From: Apostichopus japonicus | Taxonomy: Eukaryota > Echinodermata > Holothuroidea > Aspidochirotida > Stichopodidae | Reading direction: 5' to 3' | Assembly (NCBI RefSeq): GCF_037975245.1 | Contig: NC_092578.1 | Coordinates: 1,550,001 to 1,614,000, forward strand | DNA: 64,000 bases | In this document: one piece after another, positions 24,106 to 35,500 of the stretch | How positions within the stretch are numbered: the first letter of the stretch is position 1 | Layout: every line of letters starts with the position of its first letter | The notes under the pieces: generated by a model | The model's input: only the letters and a program-made list of their open reading frames with translations | What the model was told of the DNA's origin: nothing | The model's database searches: none | Position numbers and translations under genes: made by a program

Positions 24106-25539
24106 ATGTTGTGTATGCTCTGTAATGTTGTGCTTCCATTGCTGGCATGCTTTGTCGCTGTCAAGATATTTGAACACTACTGGAGAAAGCGACTCATATC
24201 TTCAGACAGCCTCGCGGATAGATATGTCTTCATCACCGGATGTGACACTGGGTTCGGTAATAGACTTGTTCGACGTTTAGATAAAACCACCAAACTGAGA
24301 TTATTCGCTGGTTGTTTGACAGACAAGGGCCGGGCAGACCTCGATAAATGCACATCGGAAAGGGTCCAGGTACTACCCCTGAATGTTACAGACCACGAAA
24401 GCATCGAGACATGCTTCAAGGAAGTAACAGCTAGGTTGCCGTCAAACAAAGGTAGGTAGCAGCGATTTAATTCGATTTTAATTTAATGGAGGACGTCATT
24501 AATATAAATATCAAGTTTATGTGTGTTCTTAAATTCTTCAGGTTTGTGGGGGTTGGTCAACAATGCCGGCATAATCGGGTTCTCTGGTCCTTTAGATTGG
24601 GTCGATGCCAAATATTTCGAGAAGGTCATCAGAGTCAACCTCCTTGGAGTCATTGACGTCACCATGACATTTCTACCATTGGTATACACTGGCAAGGGAC
24701 GTATTGTAAACATAGCAAGTTCATATGGAAGGTTTCCTTTCCCAGTGGCTGGTTACACTGAGTCCAAATTTGGTGTCGAGGCATTTTCCGACAGTTTAAG
24801 GTTAGTGAAACAGATGGTTTTGTGAGTGGGTATTCCAAGACAATACCAGAACCGTATATAGAGATATACGCCTCTTGCAAGTATCACAGCCGTATATATA
24901 GAGAGGTCTGGCAAGTAATAGTATATGGCGCCCTCTAATTCAGTTGTCCAACACCATAATCCTTATCAATTTCTATGTCCAACACATGGTCATCTTGTAT
25001 AGAGATGGCTTTGATCCAACGGCCAGATAACACTAACTGCTTCACCACTTTCCGTTTTAGTCATGTTACGGTTTAATTATGTATTATACTGTCCACCTTT
25101 TTGGAGAGACATTGCCGAAGTTTATCAGTGCCCCCCCCCCCCCCACCTTCCGTTCTGTATATTTGACTTGTACTAAGCTTATTCTGGGAAACCTAACCGA
25201 ATGTGTTTATAAAACTGTTACCTGGCTTCCAGTGAATCACAGTCGACAGGCCAGTCATGTATCACAGTACTGTACAAGCCTGTCACCTTTGAGATGTACA
25301 GTAACTCATTATAGGTTTCATCATCAGTAAATTTCACGTTTGTTCTTGTAGATTTCATCTTCGAAGTATCCGATCTCCATGTGGTGTATCTATACTGGAG
25401 CCAGGCTTCTTTCGCACCAACCTGAATGATCCCTTAAAACTAATAACCGAAATCAATGAAATCTTTCAAAACATGCGACCGGAAATGAAAGAATTTTATA
25501 AGACGGTTGATGAAGACTATATCAACAGATGTAAGTATA

Positions 25540-25632
<93 letters not shown>

Positions 25633-26608
25633 TAGGCGAAGGAGGCGGGGTAGGGCTGGGGGGGGGGGACTGCAGTCCCCAACCAAATATATATATTTTT
25701 TTGGTGAAAATTCGGGCAATATGCTGAGAATTTTCGGGCACCAACTGAAAGAAAAATAAATTGCAATGATGTAGCTAAAGGAAATCAATAGTTTAAAAAA
25801 AATCTCCTTGGTTATTAAAATAAAGTTCAAAGATTGCCCGACTAATTCGCCATTACTAATGTAAAAGAGAGTTTTGACATAATTGGCCCTCCATGCTTTT
25901 TCTTCATCTACAAAAGACATTTCGTTCTTTACATTAGCATCCCGCGGTATACTGCGCAGCTTTCACGGACCGTACGGCACACGATGGCATGCGATTTAAT
26001 AACCACTGCATGTCTATGTACATTTACATGTTGAACGCGCGCGGAGCGAAAGATTTTGGTTACATTTTTCGGGCAAGTCGTTACTGCCCCCCCCCCCCCA
26101 ATCAAATTGGGCCCCATACGCCTATGTTTATAATTCATACATTACACGTGAATGGAAGATAAGGGTCTAATTCTATATTCAGTGAAGAATTGATGGAATT
26201 ATTGTGAGCTCTTCGTGTGTAAAATGATGTTTTGGGTTCAACTATGGATCGAAAATAAAATCTAGGACAGGTAACTCCAACAGTATATTCCTGGTAAATT
26301 TAGCGGGTCACGTGACAAATGTTAAGTACGTGATAATGCTTGTAGTAATTTAATATTAATTCATTAACTTTATTTATTTTGTGTTTCTTTTTGTAGTGGT
26401 CAAAGACAACAATGATTTCATGGACATCGTTAGCACACCAAATATCGATCTCGTGGTTGATGCTTACGAGCACGCCCTCACAGCAAAATGGCCGAAGAAA
26501 CGGTATTCCATTCACTGGGACGCGAAGTTGTTATGGATACCAATGTCCTACATGCCATCTTTTATGCAAGATTTCATAATAACAATGCTATGTAATAGGA
26601 AAGTGTAA
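24106..26608 (+). CDS. Retinol / 17-beta-hydroxysteroid dehydrogenase-like SDR (SDR9C type)
   Basis: Four exons: 24106-24451, 24542-24800, 25352-25530, 26397-26608, joining in phases 1, 2, 1 to 331 residues, close to the 317-320 usual for the RDH5/RDH16/HSD17B6 group. Residues 4-20 are a hydrophobic N-terminal anchor followed by a basic patch (HYWRKR). The NAD(P)-binding motif TGCDTGFG is at 44-51, NNAG at 122-125, the catalytic Ser at about 175, and Tyr187/Lys191 lie in [22 protein letters not shown] further on is a family hallmark. The family oxidises retinols or hydroxysteroids at the ER membrane; the substrate here cannot be told. An in-frame start at 23983 would add 41 residues without family resemblance, so I prefer 24106. 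A polyadenylation signal AATAAA is at 26807. Intron 3 holds a (TA)n tract and a TIR element. Confidence 0.93.
25545..25630. repeat. (TA)n microsatellite
   Basis: An uninterrupted TA dinucleotide run lies in intron 3 of the dehydrogenase gene. It abuts a TIR element that begins at 25631. Confidence 0.97.
25631..26126. mobile_element. Non-autonomous TIR element (CATAGGCG ends)
   Basis: It starts CATAGGCG at 25631 and ends CGCCTATG at 26126. Both subterminal regions are G- or C-run rich, and GGGCAATATGCTGAG and TTTTCGGGCA motifs lie inside. No intact ORF. The left flank is (TA)n, so the target-site duplication cannot be read with certainty. It sits in intron 3 of the dehydrogenase gene. Confidence 0.65.
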
Positions 26609-26806
26609 TTAATATGTCAAAACATATACTGCCGCGCGGCAAATAATTAAAGGCGAACTTTCATGGCACTGAAATTATTTGCAGTTTAATGTAAATTCTA
26701 CTCTAGCAGTTTAACAATATAACGCATTTAAATAGGGAAGGGGGTTCGAAAAAAGAAAAAATTGTAGGCTTCATTCTCATACAGGTAGTGAGCAATTTCA
26801 CGTGTT

Positions 26807-26812
26807 AATAAA
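26807..26812 (+). terminator. Polyadenylation signal of the dehydrogenase gene
   Basis: AATAAA about 200 nt after the stop codon of the dehydrogenase gene, on the same strand. It is the first canonical signal downstream. Confidence 0.55.
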
Positions 26813-28104
26813 GTGTAAACTTTCAAATGTTATAAAATTAAAATAATTTTTTCACGTAAATTTACGTCAAAGTAATTCATCATTTATTTTTTAAATATAA
26901 ATTGCTACTTTTCGATTCAATGTTCATCACCTTTGCCACTCTTAAATATCATTTCTTTATATTTGGAATTTATACTTATCATAACCATAAGTACAATATA
27001 TAGCCACGGGAGAAAGGAGGCTGTCACTCCGACCCCCTCCCCACACCCCACACCTCCACCTCCATTCCCTCCATTTTTTAATCCGGCAACGTTCCACATT
27101 GACGGCGTCGCGAATGTGACCTTGACTCGAGATGCTAATTGAGGGTCCTATCACTTGGAGAATGAAAAACACTTTTTTCTATATTATTGACTATAGACGA
27201 TTATAACTGAAGGCAATGATTGACAAATGCGTACGACAGGTGGCGGAGTGGAATGGGGCAGTGGGCTGAAGTGATAGCTAATAATAGATTTGAACTTTCC
27301 TCCCGAAGGAGAAGAAAAGATGAGTTTATAACCTTCCTATAATCTCCAGGGTAATACTGTCATTTCCTTTATATTACTTTTCATATTTTAATTAAAGCGA
27401 CATCCAAAACTAAAGTTCAAGATTATTGCTTGCATTCAAAGGAGTATAATAATGGTATATACTTACTCAATACAGCAATCATAAAATAGCAGATATATGG
27501 ACACGCCTCAGCTGTCGTTCGTTAGCTACAAATATCAATGTTTAGAAACTGAAACAATGATCTCTGGTCGTATATCGAAGTTTTTTATATCGATTCAATT
27601 GTCACACTACATATGTTGCGAACAATGTAGAGAGCAAGATGGCGAACAGGCTTTACACGCTCTTTCTTGTTGTCTCCTTGTCTTGTTTTCTTTTGGAGTG
27701 TATTCTGAAAAGTATTCAGAGGCCCATTCAATATTAAGGCATTAATAATGATATAGAAAAAAGGGGGATTGGGGAGGGGGGGGGGGGGGGTTTAAAAAGG
27801 AGATGTGAAAAACAAGGGGAAAGAGAAAAGCAAATGCGTGATGGCTGAAATCAGCTGATATCGATTCATACAATAAGAAGCAACAAACTAACAAACAAAC
27901 CGTATAAAAGTTGTAATTAAATATGAAAAGATTTGATATTTTATGACCTCTCCATATTCATTGATTCTGAGGACGAATGTCTCATATTGCTTAGGCCTAC
28001 TTGACATCTCGGCATATACATGTCGTTTTAACTAGTCAGTTAACATTACATAATATAGGACGTAGTTCACATGCATTATAGCAACGAGAGAGCTCTCTGA
28101 TAGG
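26813..28104. other. Intergenic region between dehydrogenase and first lectin gene
   Basis: AT-rich DNA with C-rich (27030-27070) and G-rich (27764-27790) runs. The only notable content is a possible signal-peptide exon at 27639-27711, listed separately. Confidence 0.5.
27639..27711 (+). CDS. Possible alternative signal-peptide exon
   Basis: An ATG in good context (GCAAGATGG) opens MANRLYTLFLVVSLSCFLLE, a typical signal-peptide profile. A GTATTC donor after 27711 would leave phase 1, matching the phase of lectin exon 28718-28804. Unspliced, the frame stops at 27735-27737. It could be an alternative first exon of the lectin gene or an isolated relic; the donor is weak. Confidence 0.22.
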
Positions 28105-29013
28105 ATGTCTCCTACACAGCAAATATTAGCCGTAGCGCCGATCTTTCTTGTATTCATGGTTGCTTCAGGTAGGATTCATTCCACTATATGTACATCAAGT
28201 GAATTGTTTATTCGATGTATTATCTGTATTGATTATGTATTAATTAATTAACTAATTAATTAATTTGAAAATACAGTCGTTGCTAACACACTTGTCGATT
28301 CGTTAAACGATACAAAATTATCAAATGTTATCTCTTGTCTTTGAACTTCTTGTATTTAATTATGGAGTTTGTATACCTTTCTACCCTATGTATAGTTTAT
28401 AGTTATTAGCTTATAGAGTATCAATTACATATATTTTTTGCATAATTTTAGTGGCTAATAGGATACGACTGTATACGTCACCTTTGCCCACCAAATCCCA
28501 AATTAAGACCCACCCCATACGATACCGGAACTGCTATCGCTTAACCTTCCTTATAGGGGAAGCGTGGAGACAAAAAATACACTACGGTAGAGATGGGAGG
28601 GGGTAAAAAGTTTCATCAATTTACAAGAGTTTTTCTTTTTGAAATGATTTGACCTTTAGTTATATCACTGCTCGGTCTTATCAAAGCTTACTAGAATACA
28701 TGTTTCGTTATGTGTAGGCAACGCGAACGGTGTCTTCGAAAAGCCCTTCAAACACTTCGTCTGTACTGATCACGAACAGACAACGTTCAACATTGACGAC
28801 ACTGGTGAGATTTTATTCTGGAATAGTTTTTAGAATTTTTTCATATCGTTATCGGTGTATGGGTGTGAAACTCGAGTAATAACATGTAGTACGGTACGGT
28901 ATACTGTAGAGGTATAACAGTACTCCTTATTTTTCAATTATGAGTCATATCTTATTTCTCTGGCTTACTCTAATGATATAATTTTCTTTTGGAGTAAACG
29001 TGGATTATCCTTA

Positions 29014-29106
<93 letters not shown>

Positions 29107-30136
29107 TAAAACGCGATGTTAACAACATAACAACGTAATTGTTTTTCATTTTCAATGAATAAAGGAATGTGGATTAATTGGAGAGGCAGTTACTACATCT
29201 TGGCCACAGACTTACTTACCTGGAATGACGCTAAGGCAAAATGTGAATCACTTCATGAAGGTGTTCACCTCGTCTTCATAGAGGATGCACAAGAGGACGA
29301 ATTTATCTATGATTTGATAACAAATGCATCGGCAGGAATCTCGTACAATTGGATCGGATTGTCTAACAATAACACAGATGGTAAGTATATAAATTAGTAA
29401 TTACTATCAGTGAAAACTTGTCGTGCTCTCTTATTGTTTTCTGTTATAAATATGCTAACAAATACGTTCGTCAACCACATACCTGTTCCACGACGCTAGT
29501 AACAAAAAAATATTTCATGTTTTCGAGATATCAACAGTTCTAATATAGAGTGATGACTACATGTATAATAAGATCCATGCATGTCAATGCGTACTATTGT
29601 GCTTAGAAAAAGGATTGTGCCACCATGACGAAAGTTGGGATAAAAACACACACCGAGAGGTTTGGGGTGCGACATCAAATTTCTCTGTTTTAATTGATAA
29701 AACGTAACAAAAAAACTAAAGAAAAGGCATATTCAACACAGTTACCGTGATGACGTCACTCTCGGCTGTTGCCAGATACCTTCATTACATATTTCCCAAA
29801 CTTTGAAACCTCGTATCTATCTTTCAGTTTAAGTGTGTACATATATCAGGATCTGTTTATTAAAAAAAATATATGCTATAAAGCACTTTACAGTATCGTT
29901 TCGAGACAGCCAATGTGTTTACCGAAATATCCATTTAACCTTCTTTATTTCCCCTCATTTTAGGTGTTTGGCAATGGTATGACCAGCCGCTGGTATATTC
30001 TAATTGGAAAGAACATCAAATTTTAACGGAAGCTGGTTATTGTGCGGCTTTGAAGACTACAATGCACAGCTCATCATGGTATACAGGACAATGTGATGCG
30101 TATAATGCTAAATTCGTATGTGAATTGGAAGAATAA
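28105..30136 (+). CDS. Secreted C-type lectin domain protein (CTL-1)
   Basis: Four exons: 28105-28168, 28718-28804, 29165-29380, 29964-30136, all introns in phase 1, total 179 residues. Residues 1-21 (MSPTQQILAVAPIFLVFMVA) form a signal peptide. The mature protein is a single C-type lectin domain: TWNDAKAKCES with the first conserved Cys, VHLVFIEDAQEDEFI, NWIGLSN, then WQWYDQPLVYSNW, and the terminal Cys pattern YCAA...GQCDAY...FVCE. Members are secreted and often bind glycans in innate immunity. Calcium-site motifs EPN or QPD and WND are absent (WKEHQ and WYTGQC stand there), so calcium-dependent sugar binding is doubtful. The acceptor of the third exon is purine-interrupted (AATAAAG) and weaker than the others. 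AATAAA overlaps the stop region. The neighbour at 32578-38008 is a paralogue with matching exon lengths. Confidence 0.9.
29017..29103. repeat. (TA)n microsatellite
   Basis: A pure TA run in the second intron of the first lectin gene, about 60 bp before the lectin-domain exon. Confidence 0.97.
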
Positions 30137-30320
30137 ATCGCATATATTTTGTGTCAAAGAGAATTTCTGTCTCGTTTGCCATGCGTGGTGTTTATATTCT
30201 CTATTAATGTGTCTATATTTGTTGTCTTATATATAGTTTTTAACTCTACAGTGTTTTGTATATTAATGTGTGAAATAATGTTTACACAACATGTAGTGTT
30301 TACATCTCTATGTATCTTAT

Positions 30321-30920
30321 ATTTCATTTCATTTCATTTCATTTATTTCGTCTATACATAAGAATGATAGAACAAGGTGGTATAGTATAAACAGGACACT
30401 ACAAAAACAATAGTATAGTTTATCGAGCTAGCGACCAAAAAAATAACAAATAACAATGAAAGAAGGTAACAATTAAGAGTAGAAAAAAATAAACATGAGA
30501 TAATCAATACTCAGTCAGCGTAGTTTTCAATTAGGTGGGTTTTAAGTTTGCGCTTAAACGTGACATAAGATTTAATAGTTTTTATATCATTTGGAAGCAC
30601 TTTCCAGGTTTTATATGCAGTAGTAGTAATTCAAGAGTAATTTACCGTGTTTCGAGTGATGTCTGCTAACTGAAAAATGGGTACTATTCCTCGTATATAT
30701 ACTGTTACGAATATACGCGGAATTACTGGGATTAACAATATCACTAAAGACACGGGGGAGAATATTGTTGATATATTTATAAATAAAAGAACACATCTTG
30801 AGAACATGAATGTCGCTGACCTTAAGAATACCAATGTCTTTGTGCAAAGTACTGGTAGGATAACGTCGATGTTTAAGAGTAATGGTTTTTCACATTCTAT
30901 TTTAGGGGATTTGTAAAGGC
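30321..30920 (-). mobile_element. LINE 3' end (CR1/L2-like), 5'-truncated
   Basis: On the minus strand, fragments read HKDIGILKVSDIHVLKMCSF, YINNILPRVFSDIV and, in another frame, TAYKTWKVLPNDIKTIKSY followed by FKRKLKTHLIENY and a stop. This is the typical C-terminal end of a reverse transcriptase of the CR1/L2/Daphne type. The frame is broken between these pieces and stops occur upstream. The 3' tail is an (AAATG)n-like run (30321-30350 on the plus strand as TTTCA repeats), as known for such elements. It is a dead 5'-truncated copy. Confidence 0.8.
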
Positions 30921-31099
30921 TTAAGCTTTAGCCATATATAGTCTTTGGCAGCACAGTGTTAGTTTATGAGCCTGCAATAATGGTTTGTATGTGCTTTCAT
31001 TGTTTGTGATGTAACACTGCCGTGTTCACATTCTCTTAATTTATAACGTCTGTATGTAACTCTACAAATATGTGTGCGTGTGTGTGTAATAGCAAGGTT

Positions 31100-32577
31100 T
31101 ACCTCATTTGGTTCACGTTTATATGTGATTTAATATTTGACTGTACACTGTTTTTATCTATATGAAGTCATGCAGGTTAAGTGTATGTATAGTTTAGCAT
31201 AGCTTAGTGAAAATATGGGATATAAACTGCAAAAGAGGGCTCGGTGACATAAATGTCCCCGGGGCCAGTCATGTCTCTCTATGGCCCTGTGGGCACTCTA
31301 ACCAATACACCATATCCAAGGTAACTCTTAAAGATATACACCTACTATATGTTAATGTATTATACTGGCTGAGTGAACATATGGTTATATTGTTATTTGT
31401 AATTCGGCAATGCATTATTCAATTAAAGTAGACAAAACAAAATCAATTTTAGTCTTGTATAGACTCTGCTTTGGTAATTTCTTGATGGTTTTTTGTTGTG
31501 GTTGACTTTCTATTTTCAGTTCTTCCGTTGAGACTTTTCCCAATTCAGAGTGAGACTTGTCCCACTGTCAGAGGAGAGAAGCTTAGTGTACTTTCACAAT
31601 TTAGTTTATATAGGTTTATCTGTTCATACTTTGTTCTATCTTCATGGAGTTCGCTTTCGAATTCAATTTTGAGACAAGAGCACAGCCACGTATATTTCAA
31701 CAGGTGGGGGTCGGGGGGGGGAGGCAATTCTCTAGAATAACATAAAGGGCTCAGTACACAACGAGTATATATTTACCTACCCCTGAGACCCCTCCCCGGG
31801 ACTAATTGACATCTAAACTCTCCATAACAAAAATTGCACAAGTATTGCTTTTTGATAGGTTAAGTAAACATATTCATGCGAACTGCATTGACAACAGTGG
31901 ATTTTATTAATCAACAACAACAACAAAATAAAGTTTGTACCTACATCCAGTCTTTAATAATACAAGCTTATCCTCAGTGTGGAGGTTCGTTGGTATACTT
32001 TTGTAAGTATTGATTTTAGAAATAATACTTTTGCTCATCACGAAGAATCTACTATATTTCTATAAATATATATATATATATATATTTATATATAGAAGGA
32101 CAATATTATGACACTTCTTTCAAAGTTTCAGTCATATCGTAACACCGGGAATGATTATTAAAAAGTAAAATAGCAGAGCGTGTTCAAAAGGAGAAAGGGA
32201 ACCAAGGTTGTCAGAAAAGAAACAAAGAACAAGAAACAATAGAGTGTGAAGGTCACATGTACTCTATAGAGTTGTTGGTCACAATACAAGGAAACAAAGG
32301 GAAACAAAAAGAACAGAAAAGAAATAAAGAACACACCAAGACAAAATACAATTAAATATAAGACGAAGATAAGAAACATAAGTTAACATCAGAATATAAC
32401 TGCAAATTTAGATGTTTAAATTAGGAGCTTGACGAGCCATGCAGCCTATATAGTGACTGCATATTATAACGTTTCAGTATATTTCTCGGCTTATGCGGCG
32501 ATGTATGCCATGAATGTTATACGTATCCTACTACGGTGAGTGGAAAACCTATCCGAAATAGCTGAACGCGGTTTAAC
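31100..32577. other. Intergenic stretch between LINE fragment and second lectin gene
   Basis: No gene seen. It contains a short (TA)n run at 32068-32094 and purine-rich sequence at 32180-32350. Open frames are short and without recognisable content. Confidence 0.5.
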
Positions 32578-35500
32578 ATGTCTAACCTGCCACAAATATT
32601 AGCTGTGACGATGGTCTTTTTCACATTTTGGTGTGATTCAGGTAAGAACAGTTAAATTATTGATCAATTGTCTGTATTGTTCAGTTTTAAAAGTGAACGA
32701 TTCATTTACTTGGCAGTATATATCATATATCCTGGCAGGGACGTAGCCAGGGGGGAGCAGGGGGAGCGACCGCTCCCCCCTTTCAGTGTCGATTTTTTTT
32801 TTTAAACTGTCGTTTTTTAGCATGGTATTTTGTCAGTGCTCTTTTGATCTTGAATACTCGTCAGCTCCGTTAACTCGATTGTAACCGTAGTAACATTCAC
32901 GCCTACTGATTCAACTACTTCCTTAGTTTGGCAGATGCAATTAGCTAAATTTAGCTTATAGCCAATTACAAGCCTACAGTTGGCCACTGTGTAATAAAAT
33001 ACATATTGCCTACCTAACCGCACTCTATGGAATGTCACGAACTGTATGCACAACAACGTCGACAACGTTCGTTCAATGAGTCGTCCTAAGGTGTTGCACG
33101 AACAGAATGTTATGAAGCTAAGCTAGCAATCGTACGTGATACGCACTTCCTGTAATAATTATTACACTGCTAATACACTGCGATAATGATATTTGTTTTT
33201 AGGCCACTGCATATCTGGCAATATTACAAAATATGAAAGTTTATATTGTCCATCAGTTAAGTTCGTCAAATGTATTAAAGTCCAGACATTGGACAATAAA
33301 CAAGAATCATCCTACTGGAAAAAAATTGTAAAAGAGCACTATGTTTGTCTTTCTGATATATTATGTAAAAGAACATGTAACAGAATTCAAACAGGAAACA
33401 AAATCTGCTGATTATGATATCATATGATCAGGGGCGTAGCCAGTATGTAGCACTGTAGGCCCGGGCCTACATTTTTTTGGCCAAGTTATATTTTTTTAAA
33501 AACACCCATAATTCAAATCGATAAGCTTGCTGGACGAGTTTAAGAGTCTATAGACAGGAAAAACTATTGAAATGAACGTAGCAAGAATATGGCTAAATTA
33601 GGTGACCTATTCTTCTGTCATCTAGGCTGTCATTTCTATCACTCTACCCGCCGAAAAGTTTGTTTTTTAACATGTAGTTAAGAACCCGTTTACGCAGATA
33701 ATATTTCAGTTGAGAAAACAGTTGAGAAATTTGCGTCAGATTGCAATCGTCGGATACCTCTCGCCTTCTCTTATTAGGCTAACTTAAACATTTAATAGCT
33801 ACAGTTGTATCAAAGACAATTACTGGCTATAGTTATATCAAAGACATTTCAGGCCTATCTTTGTATCTATAAGTATCAGAAGTTGAAACGTATGACTACT
33901 CTGTACATGTACCTTGCTAATTTTAAATACATTATGTAGTATTGAATTAGACATTTAATAGCTACAGTTGTATCAAAGACAATTACTGGCTATAGTTGTA
34001 TCAAAGAAATTTCAGGCCTATCTTTGTATCTATAAGTATCAGAAGTTGAAACGTATGACTACTCTGTACATGTACAATGCTAATTTTAAATACATTATGT
34101 AGTATTGAATTAGACATTTAATAGCTACAGTTGTATCAAAGACAATTACTGGCTATAGTTGTATCAAAGAAATTTCAGGCCTATCTTTGTATCTATAAGT
34201 ATCAGAAGTTGAAACGTAAGACTACTCTGTACATGTACAATGCTAATTTTAAATACATTATGTAGTATTGAATTACGTACTATTTTAACTCATTTGTTTT
34301 TTGGGTTTAAAAGTGATATTGAATGAGGTGTCTCAAGATAGCAAGAGGCCAGGGAACCAGAATGAACACTCGGGAAGTGCCGTTTCCGGCCATCTGGGGG
34401 GTTTGTAAATCCAAAAATTTTCTTGTACGCTCCGCGCCAACCGATGGTGGCGCTCCGCTCAGATAGTCGTGCCTACAACTTTGAAAATCCACATCAATCG
34501 CAAAAAGTGCTCCCCCCCTTTCAAATTCCTGGCTACGTCACTGTATCCTGGAGTTTTAGAAAAGAGAATATAGACATGTATTTGTGCGTGTGTGTTTGGA
34601 CATGTGTGCATGAGTTTTGATACCTAGTAATTGGAGTTTGTATAACATAATATAACTGTAATTCTTTTGATACAAAATCCCACAAGATTCTGTTCTAATT
34701 GTTAATAATCGCATAATGAAACAGACCCATCCAATTATGCACACTCAGTCGCTGGGAAATATCCATAGGATATGGGTTTTGTGTGTGTGTGAATGGTACA
34801 TGCTAAGGGAGAGTGTCAGGCGCGTAGCTAAGGGGGGGGGGGGGGCATAGGGGGCAGCCGTTCCTCCTTGAGCAATTTTTTTTAAATTGTTTTTAATGTT
34901 TTTATGATATCGCTAGTATTTTCAAAAGAGAAAATGCTAAGATGCAACTGACAAGGCCTGGGAGGGGCCATTTCCAGCGATCTGGGAGGCATTTTCAGCC
35001 AAAATTTTAGATAGTTTGCAATGCCGAATCTACAGTGTCGCCCCTCCCTTGGCAAATTCCTGGCTACGCGCCTGGAGAGTGTTTTGTTCATAGAAATGCC
35101 TTTTCTATAGGATATATCTTTAAAACCTTTACAAGGCCTAACTGTGATGAACAGATCCTGCAAGGATATATAATGCATACTCCAACCTGACGTAACTTGT
35201 GGATATTATTTAGGGTGCCAGGTCGATTGGAGAAGAAAGATGTACTAAGGAAGATAAGTAGGGCCGATAGAAGCGGATAAGGAGGGGACTGCGGTGGGGG
35301 GGGGGGGGTTGCAATAGCCATTGGTGTCATCGTAATTAATGGTAATAACGACGTTATGATGTTAATCTTATACAAGATATTTGGTTTTTTTACAGACTAC
35401 GTTGACGGCGCCAAAGAAGAGCACTTCGTTTGTACCAATGTAGACCAAACAACGTTTAATGCTGGTATTAGAGAGCCACTAGTTTAAAGAGATTGTCCTG

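Larger units (their letters stand above)
32736..34543. mobile_element. hAT-type non-autonomous element, 1.8 kb
   Basis: Ends are inverted repeats CAGGGACGTAGCCAGG and CCTGGCTACGTCACTG (15 of 16 match). The element is flanked by a perfect 8-bp target duplication TATCCTGG (32728-32735 and 34544-34551), diagnostic of the hAT superfamily. G- and C-rich subterminal runs follow. It carries no transposase that I can see. Inside are a candidate cysteine-rich exon (33203-33411), a second CAGGGGCGTAGCCAG start at 33430 that may be a nested relic, and a 163-bp tandem repeat. It lies in intron 1 of the second lectin gene. Confidence 0.85.

Noticed and set aside
25473-25766. Long open frames of alternating Ile-Tyr across TA runs (also 40712-41182, 43117-43394, 58236-58575)
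   Set aside because: TA dinucleotide repeats lack stop codons in all frames; these are microsatellite artefacts.
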